The position numbers and the translations under genes were made by a program. 9,157 nucleotides of DNA from contig CAIYOB010001421.1 in assembly GCA_903927685.1 (NCBI GenBank), forward strand, positions 1-9,157, in the 5' to 3' direction. The DNA comes from an uncultured Planctomycetaceae bacterium. Its GTDB lineage: Bacteria; Planctomycetota; Planctomycetia; Pirellulales; Pirellulaceae. This document shows, piece by piece, positions 1 to 6,161 of this stretch; position 1 is the stretch's first letter, and each line of letters begins with the position of its first letter. The notes below the pieces were generated by a model. The model did not search any database. It was not told where the DNA came from and saw only the letters and a program-made list of their open reading frames with translations.

Positions 1-1
1 C

Positions 2-228
2 GACCGTCCCACGACGCTGCCCGCCGATCGGCCGTCGCTTGGCAAGCCGGGAATCGGTGGAGTGGACCGTCCGGGGCTGGGCAAGATCGACCGCCCCACG
101 ACGCTGCCCGCCGATCGGCCGTCGCTTGGCAAGCCGGGAATCGGTGGAGTGGACCGTCCGGGGCTGGGCAAGATCGACCGTCCCACGACGCTGCCCGCCG
201 ACCGGCCGTCTCTTGGCAAGCCGGGAAT
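2..228 (+). repeat. 87-bp in-frame coding tandem repeat, about 2.6 copies visible
   Basis: Copies begin at 2, 89 and 176 with GACCGYCCCACGACGCTG. The first two copies differ at only one base (CGT versus CGC), and the third follows them closely until about 228, where it diverges. The 87-bp period equals 29 codons, so copy-number changes keep the protein in frame. The near identity at the DNA level, including silent sites, points to recent duplication or homogenisation. The array probably continues upstream of the window. Confidence 0.95.
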
Positions 229-1690
229 TATCGACCGCCCCGGGATGGGCAAAGATCTTCCCGGCATCGGCAGTCGGCCCGGGATCGGCGACCGCCCCAT
301 CATTGGCGGCCGGCCTGGCCTTGGTGATCGACCCGGTGTCGGTGACCGGCCGATCATCGGCGGAGGCAACAACATCGGCAACAAGATTGGAATCGGTAAC
401 AATATTGGCAGCGGCAACGTTGGGAATTGGATCGGCAACGACTTCAATTTCAACTTTAACAACTTCAACCGCCCCGGTTGGGGATACGGCGGGAACTGGC
501 ACAACCACTGGGGCGACCATTGGTATAACAACCATGTCCACTATCACCACCACGGCTGGTACCACGGTTGCTGGAGCGGACATTGGGGTAACAACTGGTA
601 CGTGCCCGTTGCGGTCGGAGCCACCTACTGGGGCTTGACCGCACTGACGCGGACCTGGGGTTACGGGTACTACTACGGCTACGTGAACCCGTACTACGTC
701 GCCCCGACCGTCGTGGCGACCGCTCCGGCGTACGATTATTCGCAGCCGATTGTCATCAACAATTACATCGAGTCGGGCGACCAGACCGTGGCGGCCGACG
801 CGCAAGCGGCCGCTCCGGCGGCGCAGGCACCGGCGGAATCGACCGAGGAACAGGCCGGTTACGCCTTGGTGGACCAAGGCCGCGACGCATTCAAACGCCG
901 CGACTACAAATCGGCGTTGAACCTGGCCGAACAGGCGGTGCAGAAGGTGCCGAGTGACCCCGTGATTCACGAATTCGGCGCCCTGTGCCTGTTTGCGCTG
1001 GGCGATTACCAGCGGGCGGCGGGCGTCCTGAACGCCCTGCTGGCCGTGGCTCCCGGGATGGACTGGACGACGTTGATCAGCTTGTACAGCAGTTCCGACG
1101 AGTACACTGCCCAATTGCGGGCGCTGGAAGCGCACGTCAAGAGCAACCCTGCCGACACGGCGGCCCTGTTCGTGCTCGCCTATCACTACCTGGTCTGCGG
1201 CCACGCGGATTCGGCGCTGAAATCGCTGCAGCGGGTCGTCGAGGCCCAGCCGAACGACCAGGTGGCCAAGCGGATGTACGAGGCGTTGAAAGGCCCCGAG
1301 TCGGCCCCGGCTCCGCCGCCCGCCGAGGCCGCGCCGCCGACCGCGAAGCCGGACGTCGAACCGAAACCGGAAGCGGCCAAGGCGGACGAAGCGGCGCCGA
1401 CCACGGATCTGGTCGGCCAGTGGCACGCCGAACGGGACGGCAACGCGTTCGACCTGACGATCGACGAGCAAGGGGCGTTCACCTGGAAGGCCACGCCCAA
1501 AGGCCAAGACGCGACGACGATCTCGGGCCAGTATGAAGTGACCGGCAGTGCGCTGGTCATGGACGGCGGCGACCAGGGCACGATGGCCGGCCGCGTGACC
1601 TCCGGAGGTCCGGACCAATTCCAGTTCGTCATCGCCGGCGGCCCGCCCGGCGACACCGGCCTGACCTTCCAACGGGTCAAGGCGAACTGA
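2..1690 (+). CDS. Repeat-rich surface-type protein with TPRs, 5'-partial
   Basis: The reading frame is open from base 2, so the true start lies upstream; the GTG at 62 is only an internal codon. Order of parts: 29-residue repeats containing DRPTTLPADRPSLGKPG and VDRPGLGKI; a degenerate Gly/Arg/Pro/Ile zone (IGDRPIIGGRPGLG); a Gly/Asn/Ile stretch; a His/Trp/Asn/Tyr-rich block at about 467-607; a Tyr-rich segment; about three TPR-like helix pairs at about 850-1290; a Pro/Ala/Glu linker at about 1297-1405; and a final domain of about 90 residues beginning VGQWHAERDG and rich in predicted beta strands. Similar Planctomycete proteins are often labelled 'mu-protocadherin/cell-surface protein', a name that says little about function. 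Export cannot be checked because the N-terminus is missing. I infer an envelope or cell-surface role, with TPRs mediating protein contacts. No enzymatic motif is seen. It ends 27 bp before the sigma-factor gene. Confidence 0.85.
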   Translation, partial: DRPTTLPADRPSLGKPGIGGVDRPGLGKIDRPTTLPADRPSLGKPGIGGVDRPGLGKIDRPTTLPADRPSLGKPGIIDRPGMGKDLPGIGSRPGIGDRPIIGGRPGLGDRPGVGDRPIIGGGNNIGNKIGIGNNIGSGNVGNWIGNDFNFNFNNFNRPGWGYGGNWHNHWGDHWYNNHVHYHHHGWYHGCWSGHWGNNWYVPVAVGATYWGLTALTRTWGYGYYYGYVNPYYVAPTVVATAPAYDYSQPIVINNYIESGDQTVAADAQAAAPAAQAPAESTEEQAGYALVDQGRDAFKRRDYKSALNLAEQAVQKVPSDPVIHEFGALCLFALGDYQRAAGVLNALLAVAPGMDWTTLISLYSSSDEYTAQLRALEAHVKSNPADTAALFVLAYHYLVCGHADSALKSLQRVVEAQPNDQVAKRMYEALKGPESAPAPPPAEAAPPTAKPDVEPKPEAAKADEAAPTTDLVGQWHAERDGNAFDLTIDEQGAFTWKATPKGQDATTISGQYEVTGSALVMDGGDQGTMAGRVTSGGPDQFQFVIAGGPPGDTGLTFQRVKAN

Positions 1691-1717
1691 CCGGCCTTCT
1701 GAAGATCGGAGTGGCCG

Positions 1718-2347
1718 GTGTCGAATTCCATCACGAGTTGGCTGAACGCGCTTCGCCGCGGAGATTCGGATGCCGCCCGAAAATTGTGGGGGCATTACTT
1801 CAAGCAGGTGCTGCGATTGGCTCGGCGGAATCTGGCCGGCCGGAACCGCGCGACGGCGGTGGACGAGGAAGATGTGGCCGCCGGCGTGCTGGGCGGGTTG
1901 TTGGTCAAATTGCGCGAAGGCGGTTATCGCGACCTGGGGAGTCGCAACGAGCTGTGGCAACTGCTGGTCGTGTTCACGATTCGCCAGGCGGCCCTGGTCG
2001 CCCGTCGCGAAAACGCTCAGAAGCGGGGCCGCGGGCGGGTGACGCTGGAATCGGAGTTGACCGCTTCCGGACGGTTCCGCCTGGACGACCTGATCGGCCA
2101 TGATCTGTCCGACACGCTGCCGGAGTTAATGTCCGAGCGATGCCGCGTCTTGATCGACGCGCTGCAAGATCCGGAGTTGGAGCAGATCGCGCTGTGGAAG
2201 CCGGCGGGCCACACGAACGACGAGATCGCCGACAAGTTGGATTGTACGCGGGCCACGATTCAGCGCAAGTTGCGTTTGATTCGCAAAATCTGGGACGTGG
2301 AGACGGACGGGTTGGCGCCGGGCGGCGAGTCCGGCGAAGCGGATTGA
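1718..2347 (+). CDS. ECF-type RNA polymerase sigma factor (planctomycete type)
   Basis: The 209-residue protein has the two-domain layout of extracytoplasmic-function sigma factors. Residues about 8-105 form a sigma-2-like region, with an acidic VDEEDVAAGV segment and the ELWQLLVVFTIRQA helix. Residues about 135-195 form sigma-4, with a helix-turn-helix in GHTNDEIADKLDCTRATIQRKL that would contact the -35 element. There is no sigma-3 region, as expected for the ECF class. The GTG start is chosen because GGAG at 1708-1711 lies six bases upstream; no ATG gives the same full domain. Its stop overlaps the probable TTG start of the kinase gene, suggesting translational coupling. ECF factors beside Ser/Thr kinases are a known planctomycete arrangement in which the kinase may replace an anti-sigma factor. 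No anti-sigma gene is visible. The target promoters are unknown. Confidence 0.9.
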   Translation: MSNSITSWLNALRRGDSDAARKLWGHYFKQVLRLARRNLAGRNRATAVDEEDVAAGVLGGLLVKLREGGYRDLGSRNELWQLLVVFTIRQAALVARRENAQKRGRGRVTLESELTASGRFRLDDLIGHDLSDTLPELMSERCRVLIDALQDPELEQIALWKPAGHTNDEIADKLDCTRATIQRKLRLIRKIWDVETDGLAPGGESGEAD

Positions 2348-3711
2348 AGGGAAGGCAAGCCGGCCTGTCGTCGTCGCTTCTCTCCAGTCGCCGCATCGAT
2401 GCGATTTGCGGGCAATTCGAGTCCGCCTGGCGTTCGGGCCAGCGGCCCTCGATCGAAACGCTGGTCGCGGCCGCCGAACCGGAGGACCGGTCGGGGCTGC
2501 TGGCGGAGCTGGTCGTCCTGGAATTGGAATTGCGGACGGTCGCTGGCGAGCGTACCTGCGTCGAAGAGTACCTGGCCCGGTTTCCGGGCGACGAACAAGT
2601 CGTGCGGGCGGCGCTCGCCCCGCCCGACGTGCCCATTGCGGCTCGTCATAACGAGAATCGCGAGGCTTGGCCGGCGGCCGAGCGGTATCAGCTGGGCGAC
2701 CAAGTTGGCCGGGGCGGGATGGGAGTTGTGCTCAGGGCCCGTGACCGGCAACTGGACCGCGAACTGGCCGTGAAACTCCTGGCGGAGCCGTTGCAGACTC
2801 GCCGCGAGGCCCGCGAACGGTTCCTGCGAGAAGCCCGCATTGGCGCGCAATTGCAGCATCCGGGGATCATCCCCGTCCACGAAATGGGCTGGTTGGGCAA
2901 GCGGCCGTACTATGCGATGAAACTGGTGCAGGGACAGAGCTTGGCTGAGTTGCTCCAAGGTCGGTCCTCCCCTGACCCGGAACTGCCGCGCTGGCTGGAG
3001 GTTCTCGAACGTGCCTGCGAGGCGGTGGCCTACGCCCACGCCCAGGGCATCGTTCACCGCGACTTGAAGCCGGCCAACGTGATGCTGGGCTCGTTCGGCG
3101 AAGTCTACGTCATCGACTGGGGCTTGGCCAAACGCATGCCTCCCGACAAGACGTCCCGAGCTGCTCTCCCAGATGCCGAACAGGGCACCGACGGGGATTC
3201 CCGTGACGCCTGGCCGGTCCCGACCGGCGCAGATTCCGCCGCTCCGGAGCACGATTCCCTCGCTCCCCCGCCCGACGCCTCGGCCGCGTGGACCTTCCTG
3301 GGCGACGTCGTAGGCACGCCTCAGTACATGTCGCCGGAGCAAGCCCGCGGGGACGCGATCGACCAGCGGGCCGATGTCTTCGCACTGGGCGCCATGCTGG
3401 CCGAAATCCTGACCGGCTCGCCGCCGTATTCGGCCGGCGAGCCCAGCGTGCGACTCGAACAAGCCCAGCAGGGCAACTTGGCCGAGACGCTGGCCCGCCT
3501 GGACGCCTGCCCGGCCGACCGCGAGTTGATCGACCTGGCTCGCGACTGCCTGGCCGTCCAGCCAGCCGCCCGCCCGACGCGGGGCACGTGTCGCAGCGGA
3601 TCACGGCTTTTCGGCGCAGTGTTCAACAACGCCTGCAGAGGCTCGAGCTGGAGCGAGTCGAAGCCCGGACGCGTGCCGAGGAGCGGCGGCGACGGCGGCG
3701 AATCGTTTTGA
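2344..3711 (+). CDS. Ser/Thr protein kinase (Hanks type), frameshifted at its 3' end
   Basis: This is a eukaryotic-like kinase. Numbered from TTG 2344: an N-terminal helical region with RIDAICGQFESAWRSG at about 19-34; glycine loop G122-R-G-G-M-G127; ATP lysine K144; catalytic H238-R-D240 with K242 and N245; D258-W-G260 in place of DFG; S330-P-E332 in place of APE; and RADVFALGAMLAEILTG. All the residues needed for phosphotransfer are present. The TTG at 2344 overlaps the sigma-factor stop (TTGA). The upstream in-frame ATG at 2140 lies within the sigma gene and encodes arginine-rich shadow sequence, so I reject it. From about residue 411 the protein leaves the family pattern: after LARDCLAVQPAARP the natural continuation, DAGHVSQRITAF, is in the next frame from 3576. 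The last 45 or so residues are therefore probably out of frame. A single missing base in the C-run at 3573-3575 would explain this. It may act on the adjacent sigma factor (inferred). Confidence 0.85.
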   Translation: MKGRQAGLSSSLLSSRRIDAICGQFESAWRSGQRPSIETLVAAAEPEDRSGLLAELVVLELELRTVAGERTCVEEYLARFPGDEQVVRAALAPPDVPIAARHNENREAWPAAERYQLGDQVGRGGMGVVLRARDRQLDRELAVKLLAEPLQTRREARERFLREARIGAQLQHPGIIPVHEMGWLGKRPYYAMKLVQGQSLAELLQGRSSPDPELPRWLEVLERACEAVAYAHAQGIVHRDLKPANVMLGSFGEVYVIDWGLAKRMPPDKTSRAALPDAEQGTDGDSRDAWPVPTGADSAAPEHDSLAPPPDASAAWTFLGDVVGTPQYMSPEQARGDAIDQRADVFALGAMLAEILTGSPPYSAGEPSVRLEQAQQGNLAETLARLDACPADRELIDLARDCLAVQPAARPTRGTCRSGSRLFGAVFNNACRGSSWSESKPGRVPRSGGDGGESF

Positions 3712-4511
3712 CGCTGGCGGCGGGGTTGATGCTGCTGGCCGTCCTTCTGGCCGCCGGCACGATGTGGACCGCCCGCCGCGAAGCGACTCGACAGCGCGAC
3801 GAGGCCGCGCGCCGCGAGCAAGTTCGGCGGGAGCTGACCGAGACACTCGACGAGGCCCAGCAACTGTCTGCCGAAGCCCCGGAGGATTGGCGACAGGGCC
3901 CCCTGCGGCGGACCAGAATCCGCGAACTGGCTCACCGGGCCGAGACCCTGACCGAGTCCTCGTGGAGCGAGCCGACACTCGCGGGGGCGGTCCGCACGCT
4001 GCACGACCGGATTCGGGCCGAGGACGCCGACGGCCGGCTGTTGGACAGCCTGGAGAAAATCCGGCTGCGGCTGCTGCGGGCGGCCCAGCCGAACCATCCC
4101 GGCGATTTCTGGATCAACCAGAATCTGGGACTGGTCTACTACCTCCTTCCCGATCGCCGACTGGACGAATCGGTGCGTTTCTTTACGGCCGCTTTGGCCA
4201 TCTGGGAAACGGGAGCCGCTTATTTGAACCTGGGGGCGGCCCTGGTCGACCTGCAAAGGTATGCCGAAGCGGAACAGGTTTTTCGCGCGGCACTGCGTCT
4301 GCAACCGGACTACGCGCACGCTCACCTTGGATTGGCGGAGGTCCTGCAATTGCAGAATCGCGTCGAGGAAGCCCTGGCCAGCGTCGAGCGAGCGCTCGCC
4401 ATCGTCCCGGACCTGCCCGAGGCCGTGGCGTTGCGAGACCAACTCAGGGCGTCGATCGGCAAACGCAGGGCGGGAGGGGATGCGAAGGCCGGCGGCGATG
4501 GCTCCCGCTGA
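3588..4511 (+). CDS. Transmembrane and TPR half of the split kinase
   Basis: This is most likely the 3' portion of the kinase gene, displaced by one base. The homologous-looking frame picks up at 3576 (DAGHVSQRITAFRRSVQQRL), a standard continuation of planctomycete TPR kinases. The GTG at 3588 is the nearest start codon if the segment is translated alone, but no convincing ribosome site precedes it. It contains a charged coiled-coil-like stretch (RLELERVEARTRAEERRRRR); a clear transmembrane helix at about 3702-3767 (IVLTLAAGLMLLAVLLAAG); a second charged helical part; and about three TPR units at about 4109-4440 (FWINQNLGLVYYLL, AYLNLGAALVDLQRYAEAEQ, AHLGLAEVLQLQNRVEEA). In an intact gene the kinase would be cytoplasmic and the TPRs on the other side of the membrane. 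Whether the break is real, programmed or an assembly error cannot be settled here. Confidence 0.75.
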   Translation: MSQRITAFRRSVQQRLQRLELERVEARTRAEERRRRRRIVLTLAAGLMLLAVLLAAGTMWTARREATRQRDEAARREQVRRELTETLDEAQQLSAEAPEDWRQGPLRRTRIRELAHRAETLTESSWSEPTLAGAVRTLHDRIRAEDADGRLLDSLEKIRLRLLRAAQPNHPGDFWINQNLGLVYYLLPDRRLDESVRFFTAALAIWETGAAYLNLGAALVDLQRYAEAEQVFRAALRLQPDYAHAHLGLAEVLQLQNRVEEALASVERALAIVPDLPEAVALRDQLRASIGKRRAGGDAKAGGDGSR

Positions 4512-4625
4512 CGGCTTGACCAGCCGCTCGGTGCCCACTGGAAGCGGCTTCGGGAACTCGGTCTGGTTCCGCCCCCGCCGGCCGAGAACGAACGCATCAA
4601 CCGCATTCTCGCAGGGGAAGAATGA
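4512..4625 (+). pseudogene. Antitoxin-like C-terminal remnant upstream of PIN remnant
   Basis: A frame with no start codon reads from just after the kinase stop: RLDQPLGAHWKRLRELGL, then VPPPPAENERINRILAGEE and a TGA stop. That TGA (4623-4625) overlaps the ATG of the PIN remnant at 4622 in the ATGA arrangement typical of toxin-antitoxin pairs. The sequence is charged and helical, like the toxin-binding tail of small antitoxins. The DNA-binding N-terminal part is absent, so it cannot work as an antitoxin. The antitoxin assignment rests mainly on position and overlap; the family is not identified. Confidence 0.45.
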
Positions 4626-4762
4626 AGACCTACGTTGATGCGAACGCGCTGATTTGTGTCATGCACGTCGCGTCGTCCCAAGCCTTGGGGTGCTCGCGTT
4701 CTCTGACTTTCGACGCCAAGGCTAGAAAGCTCGCACAACTGGTCGGGATGCAGACGGACTGA
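4622..4762 (+). pseudogene. VapC-like PIN-domain toxin with internal in-frame deletion
   Basis: This 46-residue frame joins the two ends of a PIN-domain ribonuclease. It begins MKTYVDANALI, the usual first strand with the first metal-binding aspartate (D6). It then jumps to VMHVASSQALGCSRSLTFD followed by AKARKLAQLVGMQ, the usual last third of such proteins, including the LTFD aspartate (D31). PIN toxins are normally about 130-150 residues, so roughly 85-100 residues are missing, with the other acidic active-site residues. The reading frame across the junction is intact. The product should be catalytically dead. The ATGA overlap with the upstream antitoxin-like tail supports a decayed type II toxin-antitoxin operon. 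It lies directly after the kinase gene. Confidence 0.7.
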
Positions 4763-4786
4763 CTGCCGGGACTGACCGGAACTCCT

Positions 4787-4957
4787 TCATCCTCGCAGGA
4801 CCAGCGACTGGCTTTCGGCTTGCCGAGCCTTCTCGCGACAGACGTTCGCGAGGGCCTTCATCCCTAACTCGTCGTAGCATTCGGCGAGCAGAAACTGAAG
4901 ATGGGCTCGCCGAGGCAGGACGGGCATCGTCTTGTCCAGGGGTAGCTGAGAGATCAT
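4787..4957 (-). CDS. Small TPR-like ORF, possibly a gene fragment
   Basis: The minus strand encodes 56 residues from an ATG at 4955-4957. The central part, LQFLLAECYDELGMKALANV followed by CREKARQAE, resembles one TPR helix pair, and composition is more protein-like here than in the other frames. There is no good ribosome site, and the frame continues upstream through the hairpin repeat at 4962-4982, which is unlikely to be coding. I read it as the C-terminal scrap of a larger TPR protein or a small orphan protein. Function unknown. It is the only minus-strand frame in the window that could still be a translated gene. Confidence 0.35.
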   Translation of the reverse strand: MISQLPLDKTMPVLPRRAHLQFLLAECYDELGMKALANVCREKARQAESQSLVLRG

Positions 4958-4961
4958 TCTA

Positions 4962-5016
4962 CCGCCGACCCTGCGTCGGCGGAAGGGTGATTGGTCAGCT
5001 AGAGCCGCGCTCACGC
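4962..5016. repeat. Dispersed hairpin repeat, copy A
   Basis: A perfect hairpin, CCGCCGAC-CCTGC-GTCGGCGG (8-bp stem, 5-base loop, 4962-4982), is followed by GATTGGTCAGCTAG and, after a gap, CTCACG. The same ordered elements recur near 9056-9110. A second small hairpin, CCGCG-CTCA-CGCGG (5005-5018), overlaps the tail. The layout resembles REP-type or MITE-like intergenic repeats. No T-tract follows on either strand, so it is not a classical intrinsic terminator. Confidence 0.7.
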
Positions 5017-5054
5017 GGATCGCGTCCGTTCGGACAGCCGCTCGGGATCGGACA

Positions 5055-5213
5055 CTACGCCGACTCCTGCAGGTGCAGCCTCAGGATGCGGAGGACCTCC
5101 TGCACGGTGTCCGGGTGGGTTTGCAGGTGCTGGTGCCTGGCGGGGACCAGGATTTCGCTGTCCACGCGGTCGTGGCGGGCGCTGTCCGCCGGGCCAAGGT
5201 CGTGGTTTGCCCG
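5055..5213 (-). pseudogene. C-terminal scrap resembling an alpha/beta hydrolase
   Basis: A minus-strand frame closed by TAG (5055-5057) reads DSARHDRVDSEILVPARHQH, then LQTHPDTVQEVLRILRLHLQ. This resembles the end of lipase/esterase-like alpha/beta hydrolases, where a 'VP-x-x-H' catalytic-histidine strand is followed by 'HP-x-x-V-x-E-V-x-R-I-L' in the last helix. An in-frame TGA just upstream (near 5213), and no matching coding sequence beyond it, indicate that the rest of the gene is gone. The assignment is from pattern memory and is tentative; no nucleophile region is present. Confidence 0.4.
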
Positions 5214-5440
5214 TCATGCCTGGGCAGCGTTTTGACCGCCACGGGGGTTGAAGACCTCCGGAGCCGAGGAAGCTGCGTTCGGCCCTCGGATTCCAGGCGG
5301 GGGAGGCCACACGAAGTGGCGAGCCGGAAGAAGATCGACCGCACAAGAACGGAGTTGGACGCGGGCGAAAAACGGCGAACGGCGGACGAAATAGACCGAC
5401 CGACAGAAAGAAACGGCCGCACTTGCGGTTCGTGCTGGGA

Positions 5441-5594
5441 CACTTACTCGTACACCTACTCGTATACTTACTCGTACACCTACTCGTACACGCGAATCTC
5501 CCCCAACCGTACCACGGAAGGAGAAGGAGGTGTACGAGTCCGTGCGGTGTACGAGTAGGTGTACGAGTAGGTGGGGAAGTTCGTGGGGAAGTTC
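5441..5594 (+). repeat. 12-bp repeat cluster forming a long inverted repeat
   Basis: Left arm: four 12-bp units of YACYTACTCGTA at 5441-5488. Right arm: GTGTACGAGTCC at 5530, two GTGTACGAGTAG units at 5547-5570, then two GTGGGGAAGTTC units at 5571-5594 that keep the 12-bp phase. Bases 5465-5491 pair with 5547-5573 over 27 bp. The only two mismatches (5465 with 5573, 5468 with 5570) become G-U pairs in plus-strand RNA, and the loop is 55 bases. Translated frames through it give only low-complexity peptides (TYSYTYSY, HLLVHLLV), so I consider it non-coding. Confidence 0.9.
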
Positions 5595-5762
5595 GTGTTC
5601 GACCATTGCCTTATTGCTGCGCAATTGCAATCCAAGGCTGGAATGTGTCAGTTCGTCGCAGAAAAAACCGGATTCTCTCGCCCCTCGGGCTTGGCGGTTG
5701 GCCGCGGGGGCCGATCGTTGCCTGGCGACGGCCAATTCGGCGGAAACTCGTCTGCGACTCAC

Positions 5763-5791
5763 TTGTCAACTCCCGGACTGCTCGCCATACT
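5763..5791 (+). promoter_or_regulatory. Possible sigma-70-type promoter for the GlsB-like gene
   Basis: TTGTCA (5763-5768) and CATACT (5786-5791) are separated by 17 bases. They match the housekeeping consensus at 5 of 6 and 4 of 6 positions and lie 62 bases before the ATG at 5854. Planctomycete promoters are poorly defined, so this is only a candidate. Confidence 0.3.
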
Positions 5792-5853
5792 CCTGTGGCT
5801 CAAAATAATGGATTCGCGTTCCATCTCTTTCGCCCGTTCGGGAGGCACAGGCT

Positions 5854-6099
5854 ATGAACATCGTCTGGTTTCTAATTATTGGGATTTGCGCCGGCTGGCT
5901 GGCGGGGCAGTTCGTCAAAGGCGGCGGGTTCGGCCTGATTGGCGATCTGGTCGTGGGCGTCATCGGCGCGGTGCTAGGTGGCTTTGTGTTCGGCCTGCTG
6001 GGAATCACGGCGGGCGGGCTGATCGGCAGCCTGGTGTGCGCGACCATCGGTGCGGTGCTGTTGCTGGTGATTTTGCGAGCGATCAAGCGCGGCAGCTGA
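5854..6099 (+). CDS. GlsB/YeaQ/YmgE-family small membrane protein
   Basis: This is an 81-residue, very hydrophobic, glycine-rich protein with three predicted membrane helices: about 3-19 (IVWFLIIGICAGWLAGQF), 27-50 (LIGDLVVGVIGAVLGGFVFG) and 53-76. It starts with MNIVWFLIIG and ends in a short basic tail (RAIKRGS). The length and the G-x-x-x-G-rich pattern fit the transglycosylase-associated/GlsB family, inner-membrane proteins linked to general stress responses; the molecular activity is not established. The ATG is supported by GGAGG at 5841-5845, eight bases upstream. It lies 62 bp before the next co-directional gene and may share its transcript. The gene appears complete. Confidence 0.88.
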   Translation: MNIVWFLIIGICAGWLAGQFVKGGGFGLIGDLVVGVIGAVLGGFVFGLLGITAGGLIGSLVCATIGAVLLLVILRAIKRGS

Positions 6100-6161
6100 C
6101 GATCGGTGAGGGTGGGCGTACGGCTGTTGCTGCCGCAGGCGAAACAAGAGAGGACACTGAG

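Larger units (their letters stand above)
4763..5853. other. Decayed intergenic zone without an intact gene
   Basis: Between the PIN remnant and the GlsB-like gene I find no complete, convincing gene. Contents: the minus-strand TPR-like frame (4787-4957), hairpin repeat copy A (4962-5016), a minus-strand hydrolase-like scrap (5055-5213), the 12-bp repeat and stem cluster (5441-5594), and a possible promoter (5763-5791). In 5214-5440 and 5595-5760 I see only short frames without domain-like sequence, plus a minor GCCAC-ACGAA-GTGGC hairpin at 5306-5320. Long frames here, on both strands, are low-complexity or arginine-rich and look non-coding. Confidence 0.6.

Noticed and set aside
39..638. 199-residue plus-strand frame over the repeat region
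   Set aside because: It overlaps the 87-bp repeats in another frame; the real frame has repeats, TPRs and a stop consistent with a long protein. Repeats without stops keep other frames open by default.
2140..2343. N-terminal extension of the kinase from the ATG at 2140
   Set aside because: This part lies inside the sigma-factor gene, is arginine-rich and has no domain character; the TTG at 2344 fits the family better.
2260..3462. 400-residue minus-strand frame opposite the kinase
   Set aside because: It is antisense to a kinase with all catalytic motifs, and its sequence shows no domain pattern. It is a typical high-GC shadow frame.
3568..3580. Programmed -1 frameshift in the kinase
   Set aside because: There is no X-XXY-YYZ slippery heptamer and no clear downstream pseudoknot; a missing base in a C run is simpler.
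3321..4538. 405-residue minus-strand frame opposite the TPR half
   Set aside because: It is a shadow of the TM/TPR coding frame; composition is Arg/Gln/Pro-rich without domain signals.
5073..5558. 161-residue plus-strand frame in the decayed zone
   Set aside because: It has no recognisable domain, ends in the TYSYTYSY low-complexity repeat, and is antisense to the hydrolase-like scrap.
5441..5594. CRISPR-like array
   Set aside because: The units are 12 bp and contiguous with no spacers, and they occur in opposite orientations.
5571..6161. Long in-frame extension upstream of the exported protein
   Set aside because: It overlaps the GlsB-like gene and reads through the 12-bp repeats; the ATG at 6162 has a ribosome site and begins a signal peptide.
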